A stretch of DNA of 64,000 nucleotides from Phoronis australis (lineage: Eukaryota > Phoronida > Phoronidae), in assembly GCA_002633005.1 (NCBI GenBank), contig NMRA01000398.1, positions 8,010 through 72,009 of the forward strand, given 5' to 3'. The notes under the pieces are model-generated. The model worked only from the letters and a program-made list of their open reading frames with translations, made no database searches and was not told where the DNA came from. Shown one piece after another: positions 26,401 through 37,000 of this stretch; the first letter of the stretch is position 1; every line of letters begins with the position of its first letter. A program made the translations under genes and the position numbers.

Positions 26401-28023
26401 ATTGCTGGCTTCTCAAAACATTTACACTCACAAATACTCCAAAGGCATTACAAATTGTATCTAAAGAGACGGGTTTTGTTTCAGTTTTATATAAGCATTG
26501 GTTAGGGTGAGAATAATTCATTTTGAAACACAACACAGAATAATAAACGACTAGGTGTCAACTCGCCCGGCGCCAATCCCGACTTAGTCGAGATCTCATC
26601 CGACGAAGACTTCACAGATCGGATCGTTAGGTTTCACAAGTTTTCAGTTCGAACCGAAATACACTGAGAAATTCTAGAGAGGCGCCGTGAACAATCACAG
26701 GCAACGGAGGGTATGGATAGTTCTTTGGTAAGCTGGAATTCGTCGGAGAAATCACTGTCGACGAAATGCCTGCCACAGACACGGAGATGTTTCACGACCT
26801 CATATTTGCTATTAACAGAGTACTTTTCATTCTTCACTACCGCGAGCCATTTCCTAAGCATTTCGAACTTTCGAGGAAGTCGAAAAAACGATATGCCAGC
26901 TTTCTTCGCAGATTCAAAGTTCGGACAAACGGGAAGGATGCACCGCAATATAGCGGCATTCACTCTGCAGATGAACCACTGACGTCGCTGCGTCGTTTCT
27001 CACCTTCCTCACCGGTTAACGCGACACCTCTCGGCAAGGTGAGCTCGACCGTATAGGTGGCGATGTGGATATAGACCGATTAAGACGGTAAGGAAGACTA
27101 ATTAAATCGGGTGGCATTCTCCTTTAAGGTACAGTATTGCCAGCTTAAACTAGCAAAATGACCGCCACTGAAGTGCTTGACTGGCGACGTTGAAATTACG
27201 AATTATTTTAGAAAATACACGGTTTCGGAAATCGCTCATGTTATGGAACATACCGTTTGGTATTAGAATTACACCTTTAGATCCCTTCCTTGACGCCAAA
27301 CTTGCGAAAAAACTAGAAGAGCAGTCACTCGTTGAGAAATTTGGCACTCGCCACACCTTGACGAATACACGTAAACAAGGGTTGGCCACTAAACAAGAAC
27401 GTGAGGGGAGGGGTCAAAGTCCTCGTAGTTTTTAAGTTTAAAATAAATTACTCTATGGCACATTATCGTACATGTTACGTGTTTTTAGTCTACAGACAAT
27501 ATTTTTTAAATCGAACACGCGCTTTTTAATGTGCATGCTTGCAGGTAGCACACTGGGGATGCAGTAAATTGGTTGGTCTTGTCATACGAGTATAAGAGTT
27601 CTCAGTTGGGACAATTATTTTGTTTTGATTCTCTTCTTGAAATAGCACAAAGTCAGAAAGAATATTTTCTATAATGGATTAAAACCCTAGGAGCCACGAA
27701 GTAAGCTCTTAATTATGAGTGCCAGACCAGCGACAGCTTATTCATAACTTGGGTTAATTTTAGTAAATACATTTGACAGGTTTGAACTGATAACGCTACA
27801 TTTTCATGAAATTCTGAATGTTCAAATCGGTCTACACGATTAAAATGTCGTACGCCTTTGAGGCTGAAGGCATGAAACCCCGCTTGAGCCACTACTGGTT
27901 AGAATTTCGAAATAGCGCCCCGGAAGTAGAACTTCCCCGCTTTATTTTCGACACACTCATTTCTAAAAAATAAATCTCAATTCAGAAGAAGCGACCTTCA
28001 CTCACCCACTTTTCGCCTGGCAT
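20243..28023 (-). CDS. EF-hand calcium-binding protein B (4 exons, 147 aa)
   Basis: Small calcium-binding protein with three canonical EF hands; likely an intracellular sensor or buffer. The coding sequence joins 28006-28023, 25028-25138, 21606-21700 and 20243-20462, all GT-AG with phases 0, 0 and 2. Loops are at residues 18-29 (DVDRSGGISVDE), 50-61 (DSKRDGKISYDE) and 87-98 (DGDGDGKFDRQE). All have Gly6 and Glu12. The C-terminal 49 residues end QGRLK and carry no clear fourth loop. No signal peptide or membrane segment. Loop positions and the first three coding exon lengths (18, 111, 95 nt) match gene A exactly, so the two are tandem duplicates. Intron 1 (25139-28005) hosts a MITE and a 1.66-kb THAP/TTAA transposon. 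The start rests on ATGCCAGGC at 28023 leading to a GTGAGT donor. Confidence 0.9.
20773..20842 (-). repeat. tRNA-like sequence (probable SINE head or tRNA relic)
   Basis: On the minus strand, GTGTGGCCTAGTGGGCTA resembles a tRNA D-arm / A box and AGTTCGAATCCCACT a T-arm / B box. CAGTG and CACTG could pair as part of an acceptor stem. The anticodon arm is not convincing. It lies in the last intron of EF-hand gene B. Confidence 0.5.
21606..21700 (-). CDS. EF-hand gene B, coding exon 3 (second EF hand, 95 nt)
   Basis: Encodes SWFDAMDSKRDGKISYDEL and a helix ending in KER, split at Leu75. Acceptor is TTCAG, donor GTAAGT. Same length and phases as gene A exon 3. Confidence 0.92.
25028..25138 (-). 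CDS. EF-hand gene B, coding exon 2 (first EF hand, 111 nt)
   Basis: Thirty-seven codons, starting EELLGIFFNVI with loop DVDRSGGISVDE. Acceptor TTTTCAG, donor GTCAGT, both phases 0. Confidence 0.92.
25216..25366. mobile_element. MITE with GTTCAGTAG(A)CGCTAGGACC termini, solo copy
   Basis: 151-bp element. The left end is GTTCAGTAGCGCTAGGACC; the right end in reverse complement is GTTCAGTAGACGCTAGGACC. The interior has three near-tandem TAGGTCCTAGCG units. Two further copies form an inverted pair at 54486-54809. It sits in intron 1 of EF-hand gene B. Non-coding; superfamily unknown. Confidence 0.75.
25466..27123 (-). mobile_element. TTAA-flanked DNA transposon with THAP domain, copy 1
   Basis: 1,658-bp element bounded by 13-bp inverted ends AGGAGAATGCCAC, flanked on both sides by TTAA (25462-25465 and 27124-27127). 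Inside on the minus strand is a THAP zinc-finger frame (26634-26963); no transposase catalytic core was recognised. TTAA target sites plus a THAP domain suit the Kolobok superfamily; piggyBac-type elements also use TTAA. A second copy lies at 32427-34269. It sits in intron 1 of EF-hand gene B, in the same orientation as the gene. Confidence 0.78.
26634..26963 (-). CDS. THAP-type zinc-finger fragment of transposon
   Basis: A 109-codon frame with the THAP pattern: C8-x4-C13, F26-F27-R28-L29-P30, W39, then C63-x2-H66-F and DSDF, followed by SIPSV at about 86-90 (like the AVPTI motif). THAP domains are sequence-specific DNA-binding C2CH fingers found in P-element-like and Kolobok-type transposases. 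The frame stops soon after the finger, so it is a remnant or an accessory exon of a non-autonomous element. Upstream sequence may hold a start or earlier exon. Confidence 0.75.
   Translation of the reverse strand: MNAAILRCILPVCPNFESAKKAGISFFRLPRKFEMLRKWLAVVKNEKYSVNSKYEVVKHLRVCGRHFVDSDFSDEFQLTKELSIPSVACDCSRRLSRISQCISVRTENL
28006..28023 (-). CDS. EF-hand gene B, first coding exon (6 codons)
   Basis: ATG at 28023-28021 gives MPGEKW and ends at a GTGAGT donor in phase 0. A TTTTCAG acceptor about 35 bases upstream suggests a spliced 5' UTR. The six-codon length matches gene A. Confidence 0.8.
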
Positions 28024-29260
28024 TGTGTTGATATGCAGATAACGTTTCAACGATGAATCTGAAAACAGACCACGAAAAATGAGAGCTCTTGCAGGCAGCA
28101 AGTAGACCGGCGGCCCACAGCGCATAGCGTATATCAAGGAAGTACCATTATCTGACCACAGATTTTCAATCTATACTAAATAATTGCAATCCCACCTTCT
28201 TCTATGTGATTCTGATATACATGTACAAAAGCTGGATTACCTCAGAGTCAAAACGTAAAGGTTTAGTACAGCGAAAAAATCTTCCCACCGTGGTATGTAT
28301 TTTCTAGTATACGAACCAGATTAATCCCTTGAGGAAAGTTGCTAATGTGTTATCAACTGCACCTACCTACTTACAGATGCTGGTACAGTAATGTCGAGCG
28401 ATGTATATGGCGGCGTATACTTATACACAAATCACGCGCACCTAGTGCTAAAGTACTGTTCCTAACGTATGGGGGACGTACCGCCATAAAACAAACGAAG
28501 TACTTCCACGGTCATTACCTAATTATAACGACGTTCTTAGAATATCTGATTCCAAATCATGTCAATTTGCAACACTACGCAAGCGACAGCAGGGTGAAAT
28601 TAAAAACGTACATGTATACAACGCAATACCCACAAAACTAGTATCTGAATACACGTGAATTTAAATCCAACCTTAGCTCACACATACGTCAAATATACCC
28701 GAGCATGAACGGGTGGCATCTCAACTATGTGATCAAAGCAACATTCAACTAAATCACTTTCTTCAATCTGTCGCCGAATGGATATTGTTTTTTTAAGGAT
28801 TGACGAGGGCTACAAAGCATTATTTTGTAGTAGAAAGCTGAATGAGTCGTTTTCATTGAATATCTGTTAAAATGTCAAAACCGTGTTTAGCATCCTTTTT
28901 AAATCTTTTAAAAAATATGTAAAATTCACTCTAGAGATTCTGATCTTGAAATTTGAACGTGCTCAGTTACCATACTGTTGTAGAAGTGAAAAATTTTAAC
29001 AGCAATTTGTGTACAGGATTAGACAAATATACAATCATCTGGGAAAATGGTCATAAATTCGAAGAAATTCACATTATGAGTACAAAATACTTGTTCAATA
29101 TGCAAATATGAACCAAATAGTATTTATGGAACCATAAACGGCCTCACTCGCTTATACTTTGCTTCTTTTTAACTTTCTGTAACAACGACGAATGAAGCCG
29201 TCTGCCATCGTTTTCTCACAGATTTTGACCAAATGACGTCATATGATACCTAGTAGTCAC

Positions 29261-29654
29261 CAGTGCACGCTGCATGAAACAATCCCTAATGGGGACTCAA
29301 CTATGGTCCCTGAGTCTTTTGCTTGTTTGTGTCCTTCTTTACCCACAGATGTAATAATTTTCGCTCATTTTATCGTTATTGTGAGCTCCTCTCTGAATAA
29401 TGACATTTTCTAATAACGTAACTAAAATCTGAGCCCTAAATTGATTATCCTTAAAATAGGAGCGTTGTATGAAAATATCTCTAATTTTTTCAATATTGAG
29501 AATTCAATGTATAAAAACCAAAATTGACTTAGTAATGAAACTAAAACAGTATAAGACTGGACATTCGGTGTTTTCACTAGTCCACAAGCATGCATTGCAT
29601 TTAGGGAACTTACCCGAGTCCCTATGAGGGACTGTTTTATGCAACCAGGCACCG
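29261..29654. mobile_element. TIR-bearing MITE (394 bp)
   Basis: The left end starts CAGTGCACGCTGCATGAAAC. The right end in reverse complement starts CGGTGCCTGGTTGCATAAAA. The similarity runs on through a CAATCCCTAATGGGGACTC-like block, about 40 bp in all. No target-site duplication is clear and nothing inside is convincingly coding. Confidence 0.65.
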
Positions 29655-30028
29655 AATACCAGCGAATGTTCCAAGTGAATGTCTTAGTTTACGAGTTTGA
29701 TGCTACGTTAAACATGCAAATGGCGGACTGACACGCCAATAGTAGAACGTCGAATATTCGAGTGAAAAAGTTCATTTGAAGGGCTTGATTTGCGATCAGT
29801 TGTATACGTCGTATTATTGTTGCAGACAAATGTTCTCGTGTAATCGCAATTTCGACATATGCGGGTTAATATTTGATGTGCAAGTCGAGTGCGATATGTA
29901 TTCCACTAAATTTTTCACTTTCAATGTACAGACTTTCAAGCTTTTTAAGGGTTAGTTGGCCGAGCAGATAAACTCTGAATTTAAAACCTGGGATTGTTTT
30001 GGTATATTAACTTTTTAACAATCAGCAC

Positions 30029-30035
30029 TATAAAA
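30029..30035 (+). promoter_or_regulatory. Candidate TATA box of the pseudokinase gene
   Basis: TATAAAA about 125 bases upstream of a strong donor (AG|GTAAGT at 30157). The acceptor-like TTAG at 30691-30693 is 10 bases before the ATG at 30704. This suggests a 5' UTR exon ending at 30156. It is inference from signals only. Confidence 0.35.
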
Positions 30036-30703
30036 CGTCACTTCAAACGAATAATAAACAACGTGTGTTGGTGACGCAATTGCTTTGTTGTTGCTTGAAC
30101 TCGAACAAGGAGTTTATTATAGACGGACAAGTTTCAGGACTCATTTCAACAGTAAGGTAAGTCTCGGATATTACCGGCTAACCATTTTTCATAACTAAAT
30201 GTAAACTAGATTTAATGAAAGTTTATTATACAACATACATGTACAGGGCAACAGAGTAAGGAAAGCAGTGAAGTATAGCAACCAAATTTTGGGACATAAC
30301 TTTTTCGATTGCCATGCAAACACAATATAGTAGGTTGTTCACGGAGAGATTTTTGGAAATGAACGGTGAATTAATGCGGCAAAATCTATACAGCCAAAAT
30401 ACTGAGCTGTCAAAACCTACACTTTATATTTCTGTCTTATAACTACGTTGATATACAAATAGCTGTTTGTTGTCACCATTCACTCGCATGATCGCCATTC
30501 ACTTGATCTGTCAGTTGATTTCTTTGAAAATTGTCTTTAGTGTTCAGAGTGGATGAGGAAGTATTTTTGTGTTGGGAAGCTCAGTCTAGTAGTAAGAAGG
30601 TTCTGTTTTTACAATACACTACACATCTTACAAACCAATTGCATTATCACTGACCTGCTATTCAATACCAAAACCATTTACAAAAAAAATTAGAAAATAA
30701 ATC

Positions 30704-31077
30704 ATGGTACTAATTGCAGGAAACGAATACGTGACCTGTGAAAACCTAGAAGTATACGGTTCAATGGAAACAAACGGATCAAAGTCTGCCTCGGACTTGA
30801 GAGGCCAAATTCGTGATTGGTGTCTGAGAACTTTAGGAACCAGCCGAGGAAAGAAACAGACGGAAAAGATAAATTCACACTCGTCTATTCAGGAAAAGTC
30901 CAGCACAAGTAACTCAAAAAATGGTAACGAAAAAACAGTGAAGACCATTCAGTCGTTCCGAGCACCTAAAGTTGAAGATTTGAGAAAACCGGTTTTACAC
31001 ACGCGCGAAAGGAAAAATCTTAACTTAATCGGATGCAAGTCGCAAAGCGCTTACATAAAAGATCCATCTCGGTTTGA
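30704..31077 (+). CDS. Pseudokinase exon 1 (disordered N-terminal region)
   Basis: ATG at 30704 opens MVLIAGNEYV. The exon is rich in S, K, N and E, including a stretch of about 40 residues with few hydrophobics. Ends at GTAAGT with two bases of Glu125. No domain recognised. Confidence 0.82.
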
Positions 31078-34000
31078 GTAAGTTATGTTAATTTATTTGC
31101 AGCTGAAATACATTCGTGCACATGTTAGCCCCACTGGCGAACGTGTTTTTAGTAGAAAAAAATTGCCATCGTCTTCTTTTCTAGAAAAATCTACACTCTG
31201 CAGATGTATTTGTTGGAAACGTCTGAGCAAAACGCAATATTGGCAAAACGCGTTATCGCTGCCTTTGCGGTCCAATAACCCTTTTTCAGTATCTCTTAGG
31301 TTTCATTGAGCCATAACAGCCAGGTTTTGGGGATGGTTTGATTTACGTCCTCGTTGACACAGCCGATGATTAGTAAACTTGTAGCCAACTCAATATTGGG
31401 ATTAACTTCTCAGTTGAACCAAAGTCGATCACCGGCACTTCCGAAACAAAAAAAACGTAATATTTCTGTATTTAAAGGTCATAAATCCACGATCGAGTGC
31501 CATTTTGACATTTCATTAATATTTCAAAAAGCATACTAAACCCTGCGTTGAGGACTTCAAGAAATTCTCGTTCCATCCGTTGCTAATGCACCATTGAGGT
31601 CTCACTTGAGTAACGAAAACAAGATTCAACTAAAGACAATTCATCCCAGCTTATACGATTGTGTTTACACCCGAGTGTATACATGTATTTGCATTGCCAT
31701 TAACGCAAATATACCCCGGTGTCGATCTACACTCTGGAGTAGAGATCGTGTAAACGTAAATTTACACAAGTGTAAATATACACCTGGCACCTGTGAACGC
31801 TATTATATTTACGCACTGGAGTAAAAGTAAGACCATTCCACCAAAAATTACATGTATTTTTGATCTCATCTCTTCTAAGAGGAAGGAAGCAAACTCCCCT
31901 TTAAAATCTGTTGTCATGTGTGGTTTGGTACGGTTCTTCACTGCTACGGCTGCTGCTGGCCGAAATTTTCTCGGTTTTTATGTCAGGGTCTTACTGGATA
32001 TGCACCATCACTAAGAGATGCAATAGGAATACCAATAACTTCGCCACGACAAGTCAGCTCCTCAGTATCGTTGCTAACTTCAAACGTTGAAATTCAAAAA
32101 GCCAGCACAGTATGAACTCTACTACGTCAACCCATCTCGTGTTTACATCAGTAATAGCAAACCAAACTTTAATCAAATGATGAAAAAAAAAACCAAACAA
32201 TATTTCATTGACATATGAATTTCAACGAAATCAGCACTAGACTGCAGCTGGAGGACTTTTCATATTAGCGCTTTCTAGAATACAGCACGAATGTGACCTA
32301 CACTTGACCTCTACTGAGACTTGGTGGACAAAAACTTAATAATGTTATTATTACTTAGGGATTCATTAAATTAAAATCAAAGGAATAAATTTCACTGCCA
32401 ACCCCGCCCAGAGTATGGTAAGTTAAAGGAGAATGCCACACCAAAACAACCTATTTTTATGGACTTAGATCGAGTAGTTCTACTCAATAACAGAAAGTAC
32501 AGTTCTTTTACCTGACACCTGACGGCACACGAAGTTGTTGAAATTAACCAATGACGTCCGAGGTTCGAACGCAATCTGTTAAGCATGTTCACAACACGCT
32601 TACTGGTGTCAGCTTATCGCTTGAATGCATCGTTTTACAAGAATAAATCATCAAAATTCGATGTAAAACCCTTACAAAAACATCGTGTTATTGAGCAAAC
32701 GTGTTGTTTTAATTCGCTGTTACGGATTTATAAGTATTTGAACGTACCGTAGCCTACCAAGTTCGGTACTAAGTATGCCAAATTACCAAGGTCGCTAGTG
32801 GGAGTTTGGGGTCTGTTCGGTGATAAATTCGAATTATTCGTCCGCGAAATACAGACAGGAGAACATAGCTGTGTGTTGTAATTTTAGACTTGGGATCGTT
32901 TTAGTTCTAAAAAAAACAAAACGCTTGTTATCCCGTCCGGTGGCTGGGAACCCAATCAGACCCGTCGCGGCCGGACTGAAGACATCACGAACACAGTTGG
33001 AAACTAAACTTCCAGTCACGAAAAGACTATACTAATGAGCCAAAGAAATAGTGCGCACGCGATTATCTTGGTGAATTAGCTGCGAAACTGCAATTCTATT
33101 TAGTAAATTGTCGGGGCCTGCGAAGTCCACAGAACCGCCAGGGCAAAAGTTGTACAGGAATTCGAATAATGCACATTGAATATCTAAATAAAAATTCCCC
33201 TAACATCTGACCATAGGATATAAAATTGAGTAATTGTTTCACAACAACTTTCTGTCAGCAAACACTGAATTAGCATTGGTTAGGGTGAGAATAATTCAGT
33301 TGAAACTGAACGCACAATAATAAATGTCAACATGACAACTTGCAATCCCGACTTAGACGAGTGCTCATCCGACGAAGACTTCAAAGGTCGATCGTAAGCG
33401 GTTTCACAGACTATCAGTTCAAACCCTAATACACTGATCCAGAAATACTAGAGAGGCGCCGTGAACGTGCGCAGACAACGGAATATATGGATAGCTTCCA
33501 TAACCGTTTGAATGGCTTGTCATGGGGTTAGTGCGCTAACTGCACGGTAATAGAAACAACTGGCGCCTGCGTTTGCTGCCACAAAATTTCGTAACTGAAA
33601 CGCCTTTGTGGAGAAGCGCAGATATGTCTCACGAACCATCCTGATTTGGCACCCCATCTGAACAGAGGTCTGCTTACGACGTTTTTTAGGGATGGGAGAA
33701 AGAATTGGCGAAAACATCTACACCCAGAGGATCTAGCAGGAGCCTGACAAACGAGTCAGTCATCAAACAGGTTACAGTATATAGCATGCTATGTTCTCCT
33801 GCCTGCCGAACGCAAACACACAACTAGCACATCTAACTTCAGCCTGAGTCTCTTTCTTTGCCCTGGCATGAGCTGTTTAGTAAGCCGTCATTCAATCCTC
33901 AGTGAATTCACTGTCGACAAAATGCCGGCCACAGACAGGAAGAAGTTTCACGGCCTCATTCTTGGTATAAATGGCATACGTTTCTTTTTTCACTACCGCG

Positions 34001-37000
34001 AACCACTCCCGAAGCCTTATGGACTCTCGAGGAATTCGAAAAAACGATATACCTGCTTTCCTCACAGCTTCATGATTCGTACAAGCGGGAACGATACATC
34101 ACACCATAGCGGCACACACTCTGCAAAAGAACAGTTGCGTCGTTTTTCACCTCCCTCACAGGTTAACGTGACACCTCTCTGCGAGGTAAGATCGGCCGTA
34201 CACGAGGTGATGTGGATATAGACCGATTAAGACGGTAAAAAGACTAATTAAATCGGGTGTCATTCTCCTTTAAGTTCACTTAATTATTTAAGCGCTTTGA
34301 CACCGGCTGGAATCGAAATTCACCCCCGTTGTTGCGGATTCTTCTTCGCATAGGGAACTGTTTAGAACAAGATGCCCTTGTTCATCCATAGATGTTTCAA
34401 AGGGTTTGCCTTTTTACCTACACCCCAGCGTACAGTCGTTGACATTTGGCGGTATTATGATATCAGGAAAGTAGTTAAAACGCTGCCTATGCTACCCGTC
34501 CGCATTGCATGCAAGCCTGTGTACTAAGGACCTGATCGCCATCTGGGGGGATAGTGAATTTTAAAATGGCGCGGCTATTTCGAAATTCAGCTGTTGGGAA
34601 ATACCTAACTTATCGTTCATCAGTGGCGTCCATTTGGGAATTTTACGCATCATGCATGACTTCTCAACTAATCATCTGTGACTGAGCTATTTTCACGTGT
34701 GCATTGAGGACCGGAAAGCACTTGCCTTTCATGACTCCACCAGGTTACAACAAATGCGATTACCACATCCTGTAAGCATTCATTATGATTTGACCCCAAC
34801 CTCACGGATGGCTTATCTTATTAGTTTGGAATACGTTAGAGGAATACTTTGAAAATGAATAGGCCAGTAGAATGGCGTCTGCCATCCGACAATTTTCAAA
34901 TCACCCTGCGTCTTTGAAATTTTCGTCGTTGTTAGCCAGCACAATGCGGTGTTATTCCCTAGCACCACGTCACGATACTTACTAGACACGGTTCAGTGAT
35001 TTGTGGCAGATCAGTTTCGCCACAAAACTGGTTCTTAAAAACATCTGTCAATTTTCAATCTACTTCATATTTACATCGCCGCTATAAGTTGTGTTTCTAA
35101 CAAATTTGGTCAATCAATCACAGGAATTTGCCGGGAAGTTACAATTTAAGGTTTAAAAAACACATACATGTAAACTCATTGCTCTTGCTTGTTCAGATAC
35201 GACTACGATGAGAAAGGAAAGCCAGTGCTCATAAGAGAATACACAAACTCGTGCGTTTACAGAGGAGGGTATTTGACCGATTATGGCTTTTGGACTGATG
35301 CGTGCATCAAAGTGACCAAACCGGAAATTGGAATGGGTTCGTTACTCGATGAAATTCGTGTTATGCGTTACATTGAACATTCAAAAGTAACGCCATTTGC
35401 ATTCGGCATCATCCCAAACAAAGAGCAAAACCTTCCCTATAACTGGGGTCTTGTGCTACAATTCAGAGACGAAGTGCCGTTGGCTACCCGCCTAACTGAC
35501 GTAAAAAATCGGTTTTCACTGAGGACGTGGCTCGATCTGACGATGGACATAGTCTCGGCTCTTCAAGAGGTAAGTTTCCAATACCGTCATTGCGCCCTGT
35601 TTAACAGGCTTAAAACCGAAAACCGAATAGAAGGGCACACTACAGTTAGAACGAGGCTTTGGCTGCCGGCACACACCCAAGTGGAGACGAGTCCTTATCT
35701 CACGTCCTTATCAAGAGTCTGAAAAAACAAATTTCTTTTGGCGTTACCAACTCAAAAGCACTACCCATGATAACTGAAACTTAATTCGGCTACAGGTTTT
35801 TAATCAGCTAATGCACATCGGGAAAATACCGGCACACAACAACAGGATCAAAAACACCAAATTTGACCGTTATGTTCCCTAATTTACTACTTCCCTGCAA
35901 GTGATAGAAAAAAATCTGACAGCAGATACAGAATTCTCGTTCACTCTAGATTCTAAAAATGTGGTCATAGTACGCCCCTTACTGGCTACTTTTTTCGCAA
36001 TTTGGACCTGTCTGACAGCCACCTGGAATTGCACTCGTTTTCTCAGTCAGCAGGCGACAGGAGTTGAAAGCAAGCGACAACCACCATTTTGCATGGAAAG
36101 TGGGTCACGGCTAAAAAAACTTGGTTTTTCTCATTCAAAAACACAAGCAAATCAATTTCCTGGCATTTTTTCTACAAATTCCTCAAACCTCCCGCAAACT
36201 TGACACACGCCCTGTATTTAAATTCTAGGGACTCGAAAATGCCCCTGTGGCTACAGCCTAACTGTTCAGTGCCACCGAACCGTCCTGGATTACACTGCGA
36301 TTGAACTCTCCTTTGTCCTGGAAATTAGAAAGCGTTTTGGAAACCACGCACATTTTCGTGTTTCTCGTTGATGTGAGGGAGGCGAAGAATTTCAAATCAC
36401 GCATCCACGGATATCTTTCCACTTGATCAAAAATTTTCACTTCGGAGTTGCAGCCCACACCACAACAATAGTACTTCCTTGGAATTGGGACGACGGATAG
36501 AGTAATTGCAACCAAGAAAAACTAGTTAAGAATGAGACACCAACAAATAACATGTGATGCTCCAGTGACAGGAAAACGAGGCAGCAAATGTGCCTGACGG
36601 ATGTTTGCGTCAGTGTGAATAAATACATCGAGTTTCGAGTGTCACTGTGTAATCCGGGACGGCCTTTTAAAACCTGTTACCCTCGTGAAATCGAAACCAT
36701 AATATTCCTGACCATGACACGAATCAATTTTCGTCAACAACAAGAACAACAAAACAACCAGAGACCCAGGAAAACGCTAGAGATTTTATTGGGGTTGACC
36801 TACTCTGAAATTGCGAGTCCAAAGGTTAACCCTGCACGTACGCAACGCACCGCCTGTGACAAGAGTTGGTAACGTGAATGGAATTCCATCACGACAAGGA
36901 ATATTAAAACACTGATTTCACGTGACTAACAGATCCAAATCGTTTATCGAATTTTAGATAACTGAACTCACGAAACGCAGTTTTAGGCAATTGCCAAAAT

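Larger units (their letters stand above)
28024..30703. other. Spacer between EF-hand gene B and the pseudokinase gene
   Basis: These genes are divergent, so both promoters should lie here. It contains a 394-bp TIR element (29261-29654) and a TATAAAA with a candidate spliced 5' UTR for the pseudokinase gene (30029-30693). The 100-codon plus frame at 28339-28641 has no recognisable motif. Confidence 0.55.

Noticed and set aside
26766-27056. 96-codon plus frame in the THAP transposon
   Set aside because: Antisense shadow of the THAP zinc-finger frame, which has the cysteine and histidine pattern on the other strand.
33868-34221. 117-codon plus frame in transposon copy 2
   Set aside because: Antisense to the decayed THAP region, equivalent to the 26766 frame in copy 1.
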